The notes: generated by a model from the letters alone, not told the origin. 64,000 bases of DNA from Streptomyces puniciscabiei (GCF_006715785.1 NZ_VFNX01000004.1:1-64000); one strand, 5' to 3'. Counted from the first letter of the stretch, positions 35,238 through 44,539 are shown. A program made the numbers and translations.

Positions 35238-37748
35238 TCACCGGCGGTGTACGGGGACCGAACGGCGGGCGGCGAGCAGCAGCGCCACGTCGTCCGGGCG
35301 GTCGGTGGCGTGCCGGGCGGTGGCCGTGAGCCGGTCGGCGACCCCGGCCAGCGACCGCCCGCCCCGGCGCCCGGCGGCGCCCCCCGCCTTGGAGAGCGCC
35401 AGCCGCAGCGTCTCGATGCCCTCGTCGATGTCCGCGCCCGGCCGCTCCACCAGCCCGTCCGTGTACAGAGCGAGGATCGCGTCCGGCTCCAGCAGCAGCT
35501 CGGCCACCGGGTACCGGGCCCGCGGATCCACCCCCAGGACGACACCGCCCGGGACGTCCACCAGCCGGGTCCGTCCGTCGGGGGAGCGCAGCAGCGGTGG
35601 CGGATGTCCCGCCCGGGCGATCCGGGCCCGGCCGGTGGCGGGGTCCAGCCGCAGATAGCAGCAGCTGGCGAACTGACCGGGGTCCAGGTCGATCAGCAGG
35701 TGGTTGGTGCCGCTCAGCACCTCGTCGGGCGGCCGGTCGCCCAGCGCGAACGCCCGTACGGCACTGCGCAGCTGCCCCATGGTGGCCGCCGCCTGCACCC
35801 CGTGCCCCTGCACATCGCCGATCACGAGCGCCAGTCCGTCACCCGCCTCGACCACGTCGTACCAGTCACCGCCCACGTCCATGCCCTGGGTGCCCGGCAG
35901 ATACCGGCCCGCCGTCTCCACCTGCGGATGCGCCGACAGCCGGCGGGGCAGCAGCGCCTGCTGCAGGCCGCGGGCGAGGGCGGCCTCGCTGTCGTAGCGC
36001 TGGGCCCGCTCCATGGCGTGGGCGATCAGCCCGGCGAGCGCGGTGAGGACCGCACGCTCCTCGGTGCTGAAGCCACGCGGGCGGTCGAAGCCGAGGATGC
36101 ACGAGCCCACCGGCCGCCCGGAGGCGATCAGTGGCAGGAAGGCGCGGGCGCCCTCGTCCGCGTCCAGCGGCATGCCCGGGTAGGCGGCCGCCATCTGCTC
36201 CATCGACTCGAAGAACAGCGGTCTGCCCGTGGTCAGGCACTCCACGCCCGGCAGTCGCGCGTCCAGGCCGACCCCCTCGAACTGGTTGAGGAACCCCCGC
36301 GGGAAGCCGCTCTCCCAGGCGAGATACAGATGCCGTTCCTGGAGCAGGTAGATGGCGAGGCACCCGCCGCCGAACGCGGGCAGCAGCTCCTGCACCACCA
36401 CGGCCGACACCTGGCGGGCGGTCACCGCGTCCGTCAGCGCGATGGCCAGGGCGATCGGCCGGTACAGCGGCGTCATCGGGCCGCCCGCCGCCACGACGTC
36501 CTCCAGGACGTGCTCCTCGACGGCCGGCGCGACCGGGGCGTCCACGCGGCCGGCCGGGACGAGTGTGCAGCACAGCAGGTCCTCGCCGCAGTGCACCGAC
36601 ACGGCGAGCCAGTCGCCCGCACCTGTCTCGCCGCGTCCCCCGGCCGGACGGCGCACATGGAAGTGCACCGGACCCGGGGACAGCAGCGCGCCGCGCAGTT
36701 GGTCGTCGTACGGCGCACCGGTCAGCCACGGCATCGCCTCCCACAACGGGCGCCCGAGCAGCCACTCCCGGTCCCGGCCGGCCAGCCGGGCCGCGGCCTC
36801 GTTGACGTACACGATCAGCCCCAGCCGGTCCAGGCAGAACACGCCCTGCGGCAGCAGGTCGGCCGCGCCGTCCGCGAAGACGGCGGGCCCCGGGGCGACG
36901 ACCACCCCGGCGACCTGCTCCACGGGCCCGTCCCCGGCGGTCGGCCACACGTCCAGCAGCCGCGGCGTGCCGTCCCGCGCCCGCAGGCTCAGCGGCGCGG
37001 CGGGCGGCTTACCGGCCGCGGCGTCGCGCAGCGCGGCCAGGACCAGGTGCGCGTCGTGCGGGGTCAGCGCGTCGGCGAGCGCCGTGTCGGTCCCCTCGAA
37101 GTCGCCGGGGGGCAGCCCGAGAAGGGTGTGCAGCCGGTCGTCCGCGCGCACCACCGAGGTCTCGGGATTCCAGCCGAACCGGGCCATGACGGCCTGCGCG
37201 GGCCGGTTCGCGGGCGGCCGTACGCACAGTGGCTCACCGTCCCAGATCACCGCGCCCGGGTCGCCGTCGGCCAGTCCGAGCAGCTCGGCGCCCAGGCCTT
37301 CGGCGAGCCTGTCGAGCAGCTCCCGGTCCAGCAGCTCCTCCGCGGTGTCCGTCACCGCCGGGCGCAGCACCATCAGTACCCCCAGCGGCTCGCTCCCGCC
37401 CGGCACCGGCACGTGCACCGAACCGAACGGGAAGGGCAGGCTCGCCGCGAACTGCGGATACCGGCGCACCGTCTCGGTGGCGTTCGCCAGCACCACGGGT
37501 ACACCGAGGCGGTAGGCGTCGGCGACGGGGAAGGGGCGGTCGACGTGCATGCGCCACCAGGGCCGGAACAGTGGCCCGGGCAGCCCCGCGAGCGCCGCGA
37601 GGCGCAGCAGGCCCGGCGTGCCGGAGCGCAGATACACGGCCGCCACCCGCCCACCGGCCGCACCGAGCGCGCCGGTCGAGGTGTCGGCCAGCAGCGCGGC
37701 CAGCCGGGCCCGCGTACGGACCGCCTGCTCCCCACCGCTCCCAGTCAT
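35238..37748 (-). CDS. Soluble PAS/GAF SpoIIE-type protein phosphatase
   Basis: Cytoplasmic signalling phosphatase, 836 residues. It has an N-terminal GAF-like sensory region (residues about 10-170), a PAS-like region (about 190-300, ETSVVRADDRLHTLLGLP), a second PAS (FCLDRLGLIVYVNEAAARLAG, about 310-420), a GAF domain (about 450-600), and a C-terminal PP2C/SpoIIE domain with GGDWYDVVEA, IGDVQGHGVQAAATMG and PDDVALLLAA. There is no membrane segment and, unlike its neighbour, no ATPase domain. The start is the ATG at 37748. It likely dephosphorylates an anti-sigma-factor antagonist in response to an unknown cytoplasmic cue. Confidence 0.92.
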   Translation of the reverse strand: MTGSGGEQAVRTRARLAALLADTSTGALGAAGGRVAAVYLRSGTPGLLRLAALAGLPGPLFRPWWRMHVDRPFPVADAYRLGVPVVLANATETVRRYPQFAASLPFPFGSVHVPVPGGSEPLGVLMVLRPAVTDTAEELLDRELLDRLAEGLGAELLGLADGDPGAVIWDGEPLCVRPPANRPAQAVMARFGWNPETSVVRADDRLHTLLGLPPGDFEGTDTALADALTPHDAHLVLAALRDAAAGKPPAAPLSLRARDGTPRLLDVWPTAGDGPVEQVAGVVVAPGPAVFADGAADLLPQGVFCLDRLGLIVYVNEAAARLAGRDREWLLGRPLWEAMPWLTGAPYDDQLRGALLSPGPVHFHVRRPAGGRGETGAGDWLAVSVHCGEDLLCCTLVPAGRVDAPVAPAVEEHVLEDVVAAGGPMTPLYRPIALAIALTDAVTARQVSAVVVQELLPAFGGGCLAIYLLQERHLYLAWESGFPRGFLNQFEGVGLDARLPGVECLTTGRPLFFESMEQMAAAYPGMPLDADEGARAFLPLIASGRPVGSCILGFDRPRGFSTEERAVLTALAGLIAHAMERAQRYDSEAALARGLQQALLPRRLSAHPQVETAGRYLPGTQGMDVGGDWYDVVEAGDGLALVIGDVQGHGVQAAATMGQLRSAVRAFALGDRPPDEVLSGTNHLLIDLDPGQFASCCYLRLDPATGRARIARAGHPPPLLRSPDGRTRLVDVPGGVVLGVDPRARYPVAELLLEPDAILALYTDGLVERPGADIDEGIETLRLALSKAGGAAGRRGGRSLAGVADRLTATARHATDRPDDVALLLAARRSVPVHRR

Positions 37749-37900
37749 CGCCCCTACCTCGTCCCGTGCGCCTCCGGGTGGATGACACAGCAAGAATGCG
37801 CCCGACGGAGCCTTCGACGCACCTGGGAGGAGCGGGAAAGAAGCGGGAAAGAGAGGGGAGAGAGGGGCGGGGAAGACCTGCCGCGGGAGCGCGGACCGGC

Positions 37901-38629
37901 TCAGCCGGCCGGTCGTGCCGGTCCGGCAGGGCCCAGCCCGGGGCTCCCGGCGTGCAGCGGGCGCAGCACCAGATGGCCGTCCACCCGGGCGGCCGCCATG
38001 GCGAACGGGAAGAGGTCCGCCTCCAGGCACATCGCCACGTCCTCGGGATGGACACCGGTCCAGCCGCGCCGCACGCCGTCGGCGAGCCGTCCGGCGGCGT
38101 CGGAGCGCCGGGCCCGTTCGAGGTAGGGGGCGGGGTCCGCGTCGGCGGCCCGGACGCGGTCCGCAATGTACTCGGCGCAGGCGAGGTCCTCCTCGGCCCG
38201 GCCGTCGTCCCCGGTGACGACGAAGGTCACCCTCTCCGGCCGGGCCCGGCGAAGCACCTCGGCGGTCGCACCGGCCACCACGAAGCTCGCGCACAGCAGC
38301 AGTCCGGCGTCCGCCACGGCGAGCGCCCCGGCCGTCCCGGCGGTGGTCTTCTGCACGATCGTACGGCCCCGCACGTCCAGGGAACGCAGCCGCGCGGGCG
38401 AGTTGGCCAGGTCGAACCCCGGCACCGGAGCGCCGTCCTGGAAGGCCTGCCAGCCCGGGCGACGGGCCTTCAGGTCCAGTGCCTCCTGCTGCGTACGGGC
38501 GAAGACGATCCGCTCGGCACCGCGCCGGAACGCCCAGGCGGCCACGGTGAACGCCCGCATGACATCGACGACCACGGCCACGTCCGGGGCCTTCGGCGTA
38601 CCGGGTATACCGGTGAACTCGGTCTGCAC
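37901..38629 (-). CDS. ComB-like 2-phosphosulfolactate phosphatase family protein
   Basis: About 242 residues of the ComB family, named for the Mg-dependent phosphatase of coenzyme M synthesis. Streptomyces does not make coenzyme M, so the true substrate is unknown. Seen: [21 protein letters not shown] near the N-terminus, where family members have the conserved Asp-Val-x-Arg-Ala-x-[11 protein letters not shown] near residue 70, TTAGTAGAL near 93, and [19 protein letters not shown] near 140. The GTG at 38629 best fits the family N-terminus. Transcribed in line with the small DUF1232 gene at 38659. Confidence 0.85.
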   Translation of the reverse strand: MQTEFTGIPGTPKAPDVAVVVDVMRAFTVAAWAFRRGAERIVFARTQQEALDLKARRPGWQAFQDGAPVPGFDLANSPARLRSLDVRGRTIVQKTTAGTAGALAVADAGLLLCASFVVAGATAEVLRRARPERVTFVVTGDDGRAEEDLACAEYIADRVRAADADPAPYLERARRSDAAGRLADGVRRGWTGVHPEDVAMCLEADLFPFAMAAARVDGHLVLRPLHAGSPGLGPAGPARPAG

Positions 38630-38658
38630 CGGTCCATGATGAGGCCTGCGGCGGCCGT

Positions 38659-38946
38659 TCAGGGCTCGGCCGGACCGGGCGGCAGCGGCCGGGTGGCGCG
38701 CAGGCTGCGCAGGGCGAGCAGCAGGACGGCGATGTCGTCCAGGTAGACGGGGTCGGGCAGCAGGTCGGTGGGCAGCAGCAGATAGGCGACCGCGCCCCAG
38801 AACACCCAGCGCGGCCCCGTCGGCAGCCCGGCCCGCCGCAGCGTGCGCCGGGCGCGCACCAGCCGTACCAGCAGGCCGAGGGCGACGGCGAGCAGCACCG
38901 CCGCGACGACGGCGCCGATCACCAGCACGGTGGTGGTGGAATCCAT
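38659..38946 (-). CDS. DUF1232 (YkvA-like) small membrane protein
   Basis: A 95-residue protein with an N-terminal helix ([21 protein letters not shown]) and the DUF1232 motif [18 protein letters not shown] near residues 54-71. The family is widespread and has no assigned function. It lies 29 bp upstream of the ComB-like gene in the same direction. Confidence 0.9.
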   Translation of the reverse strand: MDSTTTVLVIGAVVAAVLLAVALGLLVRLVRARRTLRRAGLPTGPRWVFWGAVAYLLLPTDLLPDPVYLDDIAVLLLALRSLRATRPLPPGPAEP

Positions 38947-39038
38947 CCGGCCTCCCTCCAGAGTGCAACGGTACGGCTACGACGACTGTCCGGCCGCGCG
39001 GTGACCGCTACGACGGCTGCCCGACCCCACCTTCTCGG

Positions 39039-40256
39039 CTACGACGACCGGTCCGTGCCGTCGGCGGGCTCGGTGCTGCCGTTCCCCGTCGATGCGTCCG
39101 GCGCGCCGTTCACCGAGCCCGGCGCCGGGCCCTGCGGGGCGGGCGCCGGCTGTTGCCGGCCCTTGGGGGCGAACCGCAGCCGCTCGAACGTCCGGGTCAG
39201 CTGCTGCAACGCGCCCGGCGTGCGGGACGCGGGCCGCTGCGGCGGGAGAGCGGGCGCGGGGACGTCACGGTAGGCGGCCAGTGCCTCCAGGGCCTGCTCG
39301 GCGGCCTCCTTGTACAGGTCACGGGACCTGGTCATCGCCTCCAGCGCCTCGGCGTACCGCGCGACCAGCCGCCGTTCCCGTTCCAGCTCCTCCTGGAGGG
39401 TCAGCAGGGTCCAGTTCTCCCGCAGGTCGGTCAGCGCCTCCTCGGCCTCCTGCGGCAGGGGCCGGGGCAGGGCGGCGAAGTGCCGCAGGGCCGCGAGGAG
39501 TTCGGCGGGCTCGGAGCCGTCCAGGAAGACGCTGCGCACGGTGTGCTCGCGGCTGTCGTAGCCCTCCGGCGCCGGGTCCGGGGGCAGCAGCACCGCGCCA
39601 CCGCGCGGCACCTCGACGCCGAGGTCCTTCAGCGCCCAGTTGACGGCACGGAACTGGTGCGGCGCGGCCCGGTGCTCCACCACCCGGTGCCTGAGGCCCG
39701 GCGGCAGCAGCCGGGTCAGCGGCAGCCTGCCCTGCTCGTCGGGGGTCATCGCCTCGTGCACGACGACATTGAGGCACCACGCCTCGCGCGCCGCGTCCCG
39801 CAGCCGGCGCCGCATCTCCTTGTCGTCCGCGGGCAGCGCGTTGACCTGCCTCAGGCGCAGCCCGGTCACCATGGCGTGGTGGTCCCAGGAGCCGTCCTCG
39901 CCGACCGCCGCCTCGGGCCAGAACAGCGTCGCCGGCGAGGGCCACGCCTCGTCCCACGGGCGTTCCGCCTCCGCGACGAGCCGCCACTCGTGCCCCTGGC
40001 GCCGGCCCTCCTGCGCCACGAGCGTGAGCCGGGCCCGTACGGTCACCGTGCCGGCGACCCGCCAGCGCGCCTCGAACACGCGCCGGGCCGAGTCCTCCGG
40101 CACGGGAGGTTCGGCGAAGTCGTCGATGTCGCCGCTCTCCTGGTGCCGGCGCAGGGTGCGGCGGACGACCTCCTCGGGGGCGGGACCGGTGTGGCGGCCA
40201 CGGACCGCCCAGAGGGTCTGCGGGACGGTGGCGCGGTCGGCGGTGGAGTTCGACAT
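39039..40256 (-). CDS. Uncharacterised soluble protein with C-terminal coiled coil
   Basis: I do not recognise this 405-residue protein. The N-terminal 280 residues are mixed alpha/beta, rich in Trp, Arg and Glu (ARRVFEARWRVAGTVTVRARLTL in part, WDHHAMVTGLRLRQVNALPADD). Residues about 290-340 form a likely coiled coil (TLQEELERERRLVARYAEALEAM), and the last 60 residues are Pro/Ala/Gln-rich and probably disordered. There is no signal peptide or membrane helix. The ATG at 40256 is divergent from the PadR operon across 340 bp that hold a strong hairpin and a palindromic operator. Confidence 0.75.
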   Translation of the reverse strand: MSNSTADRATVPQTLWAVRGRHTGPAPEEVVRRTLRRHQESGDIDDFAEPPVPEDSARRVFEARWRVAGTVTVRARLTLVAQEGRRQGHEWRLVAEAERPWDEAWPSPATLFWPEAAVGEDGSWDHHAMVTGLRLRQVNALPADDKEMRRRLRDAAREAWCLNVVVHEAMTPDEQGRLPLTRLLPPGLRHRVVEHRAAPHQFRAVNWALKDLGVEVPRGGAVLLPPDPAPEGYDSREHTVRSVFLDGSEPAELLAALRHFAALPRPLPQEAEEALTDLRENWTLLTLQEELERERRLVARYAEALEAMTRSRDLYKEAAEQALEALAAYRDVPAPALPPQRPASRTPGALQQLTRTFERLRFAPKGRQQPAPAPQGPAPGSVNGAPDASTGNGSTEPADGTDRSS

Positions 40257-40468
40257 GAGCCAATCTGCTGATGGGGGCGGGTGTGCCTCCCAGTATCACC
40301 GCTCGGCGCGGGCTCACGTCGCCAGGGGCCGGATGGCGGCGTGTGGCGGCGGCCGCACGCCCCCGCGCACGGGACGCGCGCGGTCCACCCGGGGCGCACG
40401 GGGCACGCGTCGGGTGGCCGTCGTTCACACGTGGTCGGGGCCTCGTACGGCCCCCACAATGGTCCGGC

Positions 40469-40512
40469 GAACGGGGTCCGCCCATCCATCCGCTTAGGGG
40501 CGGACCCCGTTC
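40469..40512. terminator. Strong hairpin in the divergent 40257-40597 region
   Basis: Fifteen perfectly paired bases (arms 40469-40483 and 40498-40512, GAACGGGGTCCGCCC with its complement) around a 14-base loop. It has terminator-like strength, yet no plus-strand gene ends just upstream. It may end an unseen small transcript or attenuate PadR operon transcription. The rest of the 340-bp gap shows no gene. Confidence 0.55.
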
Positions 40513-40567
40513 TGCCTGCTCGGGGGAGGTAGGCGGGCTATTGGGTCTTCAGATCTTGCTGCTCGAT

Positions 40568-40588
40568 ATATATCGGCAGGCGATATAT
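40568..40588. promoter_or_regulatory. Palindromic PadR operator
   Basis: ATATATCG-GCAGG-CGATATAT, perfect eight-base arms, ends nine bases before the padR start at 40598. Such an AT-rich element in GC-rich DNA is a typical autorepression site overlapping the promoter or transcription start. Confidence 0.7.
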
Positions 40589-40597
40589 CCTGGCCGC

Positions 40598-40999
40598 ATG
40601 ACCGCGAAGAGCATGACCCGGGCGGCGTTCTTCGTCCTCACGGCGCTCGCCGACCAGCCCCGGCACGGCTACGGCATCCTGCGGGAGACGGCGGAACTCT
40701 CCGACGGAGAGGTGCAGTTGCGGGTCGGCACGCTGTACGGAGTGCTGGACCGGCTCACCGCGGACGGCCTGATCGTGCTGGACCGGGAAGAGGTCCGGCA
40801 GGGCCGGCTGCGCCGCTACTACCGGCTCACCGACGACGGAGTGGCCGCCCTGGAGGCGGAGGCCGAGCGGATGGCCGCCGGTGCCGGGGCGGCCAAGCGC
40901 CGCATCGCCGAGGGCCGCCGCGCCGGCGCCCGCCCCGCCCGGGGCCCGGCCGGGCTGGAACCCCCCACCGCACCCGGACTCGCGGGAGGCTACGCATGA
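40598..40999 (+). CDS. PadR-family transcriptional regulator
   Basis: Small repressor, 133 residues. Winged helix of the PadR type: AAFFVLTALADQPRHGYGIL (residues about 8-27), VGTLYGVLDRLTADGLI (about 42-58) and RLRRYYRLTDDGVAAL as the wing. The C-terminus is short, as in subfamily 2. The ATG at 40598 has little ribosome-site signal, so it may be leaderless, with the operator over the promoter. It overlaps the membrane protein gene by 4 bp (ATGA), the common PadR/membrane-partner arrangement. Confidence 0.92.
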   Translation: MTAKSMTRAAFFVLTALADQPRHGYGILRETAELSDGEVQLRVGTLYGVLDRLTADGLIVLDREEVRQGRLRRYYRLTDDGVAALEAEAERMAAGAGAAKRRIAEGRRAGARPARGPAGLEPPTAPGLAGGYA

Positions 41000-41997
41000 C
41001 CACGCTGCTGGAGGCCCGGTACCGCACCGTCCTGCGCCTGCTCCCCGCCTACTACCGGCGGGAGCGGGAGGAGGAGATGGTCGAGACGTACCTGGAGGAC
41101 CTCGATCGCGACACCCAGGACCAGAGCCGGCCCACGCTCGGGGAGGTGGCGAGCATCGCCGCCCTGGCTGTGCGCAGCCGCCTCGGCGCCGCCGGGGCGC
41201 CCCGGCGCTACGTCGTGCTCGGATCGGGCGCGCGGCTCTTCGCACTGGCCGCCGTCCTGCTCCTGGCGGCCTCCGCGATCGTCGCGCCGGTCCTGCGGCT
41301 GACCTGGTCGTTCACCCGGGGCGGTGCGGAACGGCGGCTGTTCCTGGCGGACTTCACCGACCACGGACTCCTCACCGCGATCGTCGCCGTCGCCCAGTGG
41401 ATCCTGCCGCTCGGCTGGGCCGTCGCCTATTTCGCCCTCCTGTACGACCGCCGTCGCCTCGCCCGGATCGGCGCCCTGGGGGCCGCCGTACCCACCCTGT
41501 GGCCGCTGGTCAGCTCGCTGACGGGGGCGACGGTCGTCACCGAGCCGGCGTTCGTCGTGACGCTGGCGCTGCTCGCCTGGCTGCCCGCCCTCGCGCTGTG
41601 CGCCGCCCACCACCGCGACGCACCCCCGGCCCGGCTGCCCGCCGGCACTCCCGGTCTGGTCCTCATGGCGACGTGCGTGGTGACCGGCGCGTCCCTGGTG
41701 CTGCTGCCCACCGCCGACGACCTGGTGTGGGGGCCCGCCAACTGCTTCCTTGTCGCCGCCCTCGGCCGGCTGCTGTGGAGCGCCCGCCGCGCGGCGAGCG
41801 CCGCGCCCGGCGGCGCCCTCGGCCTCGCCGCGCTCGGCCTGCTCCTGCTGGCCGCGCGTGTCGCCGCCGTCTACCCGTGGCTCCGGGTGCCCGGCGCCGG
41901 CCCGTACACCGGCGGGGCTCTCGCCCAGACCGCCGCGCTCGCACTGCTGACCGTGCTCCTGACGGTGGCCGGCCGCCGCGAACGCGCGGCACGCTGA
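40996..41997 (+). CDS. PadR-associated integral membrane protein
   Basis: A 333-residue protein with a cytoplasmic helical N-terminal domain (RYRTVLRLLPAYYRREREEEM, typical of HAAS-like domains that accompany PadR regulators) and about eight membrane helices from residue 75 on. It is translationally coupled to padR. The family role is not settled; such pairs often respond to membrane or drug stress. A strong bidirectional terminator follows. Confidence 0.85.
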   Translation: MTTLLEARYRTVLRLLPAYYRREREEEMVETYLEDLDRDTQDQSRPTLGEVASIAALAVRSRLGAAGAPRRYVVLGSGARLFALAAVLLLAASAIVAPVLRLTWSFTRGGAERRLFLADFTDHGLLTAIVAVAQWILPLGWAVAYFALLYDRRRLARIGALGAAVPTLWPLVSSLTGATVVTEPAFVVTLALLAWLPALALCAAHHRDAPPARLPAGTPGLVLMATCVVTGASLVLLPTADDLVWGPANCFLVAALGRLLWSARRAASAAPGGALGLAALGLLLLAARVAAVYPWLRVPGAGPYTGGALAQTAALALLTVLLTVAGRRERAAR

Positions 41998-42097
41998 GCG
42001 CCTCGGGGTCTTCGGGGCCCGACCCCGGTGCTGTCCCGCCCCGCGCCGGCCGTACGGTCTGCGCGGCCGCGCCCGGGCCCGCGCGGCGCGGTCACGG

Positions 42098-42129
42098 CGA
42101 GGGGCCGGTGCATCGGCACCGGCCCCTCG
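42098..42129. terminator. Bidirectional terminator
   Basis: A perfect 14-bp stem (CGAGGGGCCGGTGC and complement) with an ATCG tetraloop separates the convergent genes ending at 41997 and 42153. Confidence 0.85.
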
Positions 42130-42152
42130 TGAGTCCCTGCGGAGTCCCGGTC

Positions 42153-43517
42153 CTACGCCCCGCTCTCCCGCAGCATGTCCTCGCGCTCGACGATCTTCAC
42201 GCGCTCACGGCCCTGCGGCTCGCCCAGGGCGCGCTCGGCGGCGTCCAGCTTGTACCAGCCCTCCCAGGTGGTGAAGCGGACCTCGCGTGCGGCGAGGAAG
42301 GCGTCCACCGCCTCCGGCTCGGGCGAGGCCGGGGTGTGCAGCCGGCTGTTCGCGTAGTCGTCCAGCAGGTTGGCGACGGTCTCGTTGGCGTCGCCCTTGG
42401 TGTGGCCGATCAGGCCGACGGGGCCGCGCCGGATCCAGCCGGTGACGTAGGTGGACTGCAGATGAGTGCCGCCCTCCTCGATCACCCGGCCGCCCTCGTC
42501 CGGGATCGTGCCCGTCTCCATGTCCCAGGGCAGCTTGGGCAGTTTCTCGGAGAGGTAGCCGACCGCACGGTAGACGGCGGTGACGTCCCAGTCCTTGAAC
42601 TCGCCGGTGCCCTTGACGTTTCCGGTGCCGTCGAGGGCGGTGCGCTCGGTGCGCAGGCCGACGACCCGGCCGTCCTCACCGAGGATCTCCGCGGGCGACT
42701 CGAAGAAGTGCAGGAACAGCTTGTGCGGCCGGTCGCCGACATCGCGGATCGCCCAGTTCTCCAGGGTCTTGGCGACCATGTCGGCCTGCTTGTTGCCGCG
42801 CCGGGTCTCGATCGAGCCCTCGTCGTAGTCGATGTCCTCGGGGTCGACGATCACCTCGATGTTCGGCGAGTGGTCCAGCTCGCGCAGCTCCATCGGGCTG
42901 AACTTCGCCTGGGCGGGGCCGCGCCGGCCGAACACGTGGATCTCGACGGCCTTGTTGGCCTTCAGGCCGTCGTAGACGTTCGGCGGGATCTCGGTCGGCA
43001 GCAGTTCGTCCGCGGTCTTGGCGAGGATGCGGGCCACGTCGAGGGCCACGTTGCCGACGCCCAGTACGGCGACCTTCTCCGCTTGGAGCGGCCAGGTGCG
43101 CGGGACGTCCGGGTGGCCGTCGTACCAGGAGACGAAGTCGGCGGCGCCGTAGGAGCCGTCCAGGTCGATGCCGGGCAAGGACAGTTCGCGGTCGGCCATC
43201 GCGCCGGTGGAGAAGATCACCGCGTCGTAGAAGGCGCGCAGGTCGTCCAGGCTGATGTCGGTCGGGTAGTCGACGTTGCCGAACAGCCGGATCTGCGGCT
43301 TGTCGAGCACCTGGTGCAGGGCGGTGATGATGCCCTTGATGCGCGGGTGGTCGGGGGCGACGCCGTACCGGATCAGGCCGAACGGGGCGGGCATCCGCTC
43401 GAAGAGGTCGATGGAGACGCCGGGGTCGGCGGCCACCTCGGACTTGAGCAGGGCGTCGGCGGCGTAGATCCCGGCGGGGCCGGCTCCGACGATGGCTACC
43501 CGCAGGGGGCGCGGCAT
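42153..43517 (-). CDS. fprA: FprA-like NADPH-ferredoxin reductase (adrenodoxin reductase family)
   Basis: FAD-dependent reductase, 454 residues, passing electrons from NADPH to ferredoxins, e.g. for cytochromes P450. FAD motif VAIVGAGPAGIYAADALL at residues 7-24, FERMPAPFGLIRYGVAPDHP near 40, NADP motif VLGVGNVALDVARIL near 150, and the C-terminal GWIRRGPVGLIGHTKGDA near 365. Length and architecture match Mycobacterium FprA and mitochondrial adrenodoxin reductase. An iron-box-like site upstream (43567-43586) suggests induction under low iron, as for FprA in related genera. Confidence 0.93.
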   Translation of the reverse strand: MPRPLRVAIVGAGPAGIYAADALLKSEVAADPGVSIDLFERMPAPFGLIRYGVAPDHPRIKGIITALHQVLDKPQIRLFGNVDYPTDISLDDLRAFYDAVIFSTGAMADRELSLPGIDLDGSYGAADFVSWYDGHPDVPRTWPLQAEKVAVLGVGNVALDVARILAKTADELLPTEIPPNVYDGLKANKAVEIHVFGRRGPAQAKFSPMELRELDHSPNIEVIVDPEDIDYDEGSIETRRGNKQADMVAKTLENWAIRDVGDRPHKLFLHFFESPAEILGEDGRVVGLRTERTALDGTGNVKGTGEFKDWDVTAVYRAVGYLSEKLPKLPWDMETGTIPDEGGRVIEEGGTHLQSTYVTGWIRRGPVGLIGHTKGDANETVANLLDDYANSRLHTPASPEPEAVDAFLAAREVRFTTWEGWYKLDAAERALGEPQGRERVKIVEREDMLRESGA

Positions 43518-43566
43518 GATCAGGTTCCCTTCGAGCGTGAATGGGCGACTCGATCGGGAAGCCTAA

Positions 43567-43586
43567 ACTAAGGCACACCTAAGTTG
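43567..43586 (-). promoter_or_regulatory. Iron box (IdeR/DmdR-like) upstream of fprA
   Basis: AACTAAGGCACACCTAAGTT is a near-symmetric element. On the minus strand it reads AACTTAGGTGTGCCTTAGTT and contains TTAGGT and CCT as in the actinobacterial iron box. It begins 50 bp upstream of the fprA start. Confidence 0.6.
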
Positions 43587-43610
43587 GTACGCGGGTCCGG
43601 TCTATGACCT

Positions 43611-43649
43611 CATAAGGGGATCTTATGACTGGCCCAGCATCATCTTATG
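43611..43649. promoter_or_regulatory. CATAAG/CTTATG repeats before the epimerase remnant
   Basis: CATAAG-GGGAT-CTTATG (43611-43627) is an inverted repeat, and ATCTTATG recurs at 43642-43649. The two ATCTTATG copies are 22 bp apart, two helical turns on one DNA face. This fits a dimeric regulator site in the fprA/epimerase divergent promoter region. Confidence 0.45.
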
Positions 43650-43677
43650 GCCGAGGGGTGGGGGAAGGGGGACGGGC

Positions 43678-44539
43678 GTGGGCGGACGCGCGGGGACGAC
43701 GGTGGCGGTGACGGGCGGCAGCGGCTTCGTCGGCAGCCATCTCGTACGACGCCTGCTGGAGCGGGGCTACCTGGTCCACGCCACCGTACGCAACAGGGCC
43801 GACGCGGCGAAACTCCGGCCGTTGTGGGAGCTCCAGGAGGCCTGTCCCGGTCAACTGAAGCTCTTCGAGGCCGACTTGCTCAAGGGCGGCAGCTTCGACG
43901 AGGCGTTCCGCGGCTGCTCGGTCGTCTTCCATGTGGCCTCGCCGTTCCTGATGCCGGAGCGCATCAAGGACGGCCGACGGGACGTCGTGGACCCGGCGCT
44001 GCTGGGCACCCGCAACGTACTGGCGGCGATCGGGCGGAGCCCTCAGGTGCACACGCTGGTGTTCACCTCGACCGTGGGCGCGGTCTTCGGCGACTATGCC
44101 GACGTGCTGGAGCCTCTTCCTGCTGGACGAGCTGTTCAAGGGCTACTTCTGGTACGGCGCACCGGACTTCAGCTTCACCACGGCGGACGTCCGGGACGTG
44201 GCCGGCGCGCACATCGCCGCCGCCGAGAACCCGTCCGCGCACGGGCGGTACATCGTGGCCGCCGAGACCATGACGTCGTTCCACGAGATGGCCCGCGTCA
44301 TCCTCGCCCGCCACCCCCGCGACCTCCGGCTCCCGCGCACCAGGCTGCCGCACTGGCCGGTCCGCGTCCTGGGCCCCGCCTTCGGCCTGACCCAGGACTA
44401 CATACGCAAGCACCTCGGCATACGCTTCCGCGTCGACAACAGCCGCAGCATCCACGAACTGGGCCTCAGCTACCGGCCGTTGGAGGAAACCCTGCTCGAC
44501 CACTACGAGAGCCGGCGCGCGTCCCGGCGCCACGGCTGA
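43678..44539 (+). pseudogene. NAD-dependent epimerase/SDR gene inactivated by internal deletion
   Basis: The first part (from GTG 43678, good GGGGAAGGGGG site) reads an extended SDR N-terminus: TVAVTGGSGFVGSHLVRRLL, FEADLLKGGSFDEAFRGC and VFTSTVGAVFGDYAD. Near 44110 the frame changes, and the next frame gives the C-terminal half directly: LFLLDELFKGYFWYGAPDFS, FTTADVRDVAGAHIAAAE, and so on to the stop at 44539. The middle section, which should hold the Tyr-x3-Lys catalytic motif, is missing. This is an internal deletion plus frameshift, so the product cannot be a working reductase. Confidence 0.85.

Noticed and set aside
34743..38126. 1127-codon open frame on the plus strand
   Set aside because: It is antisense to two SpoIIE genes with full domain sets, and its translation has no domain features.
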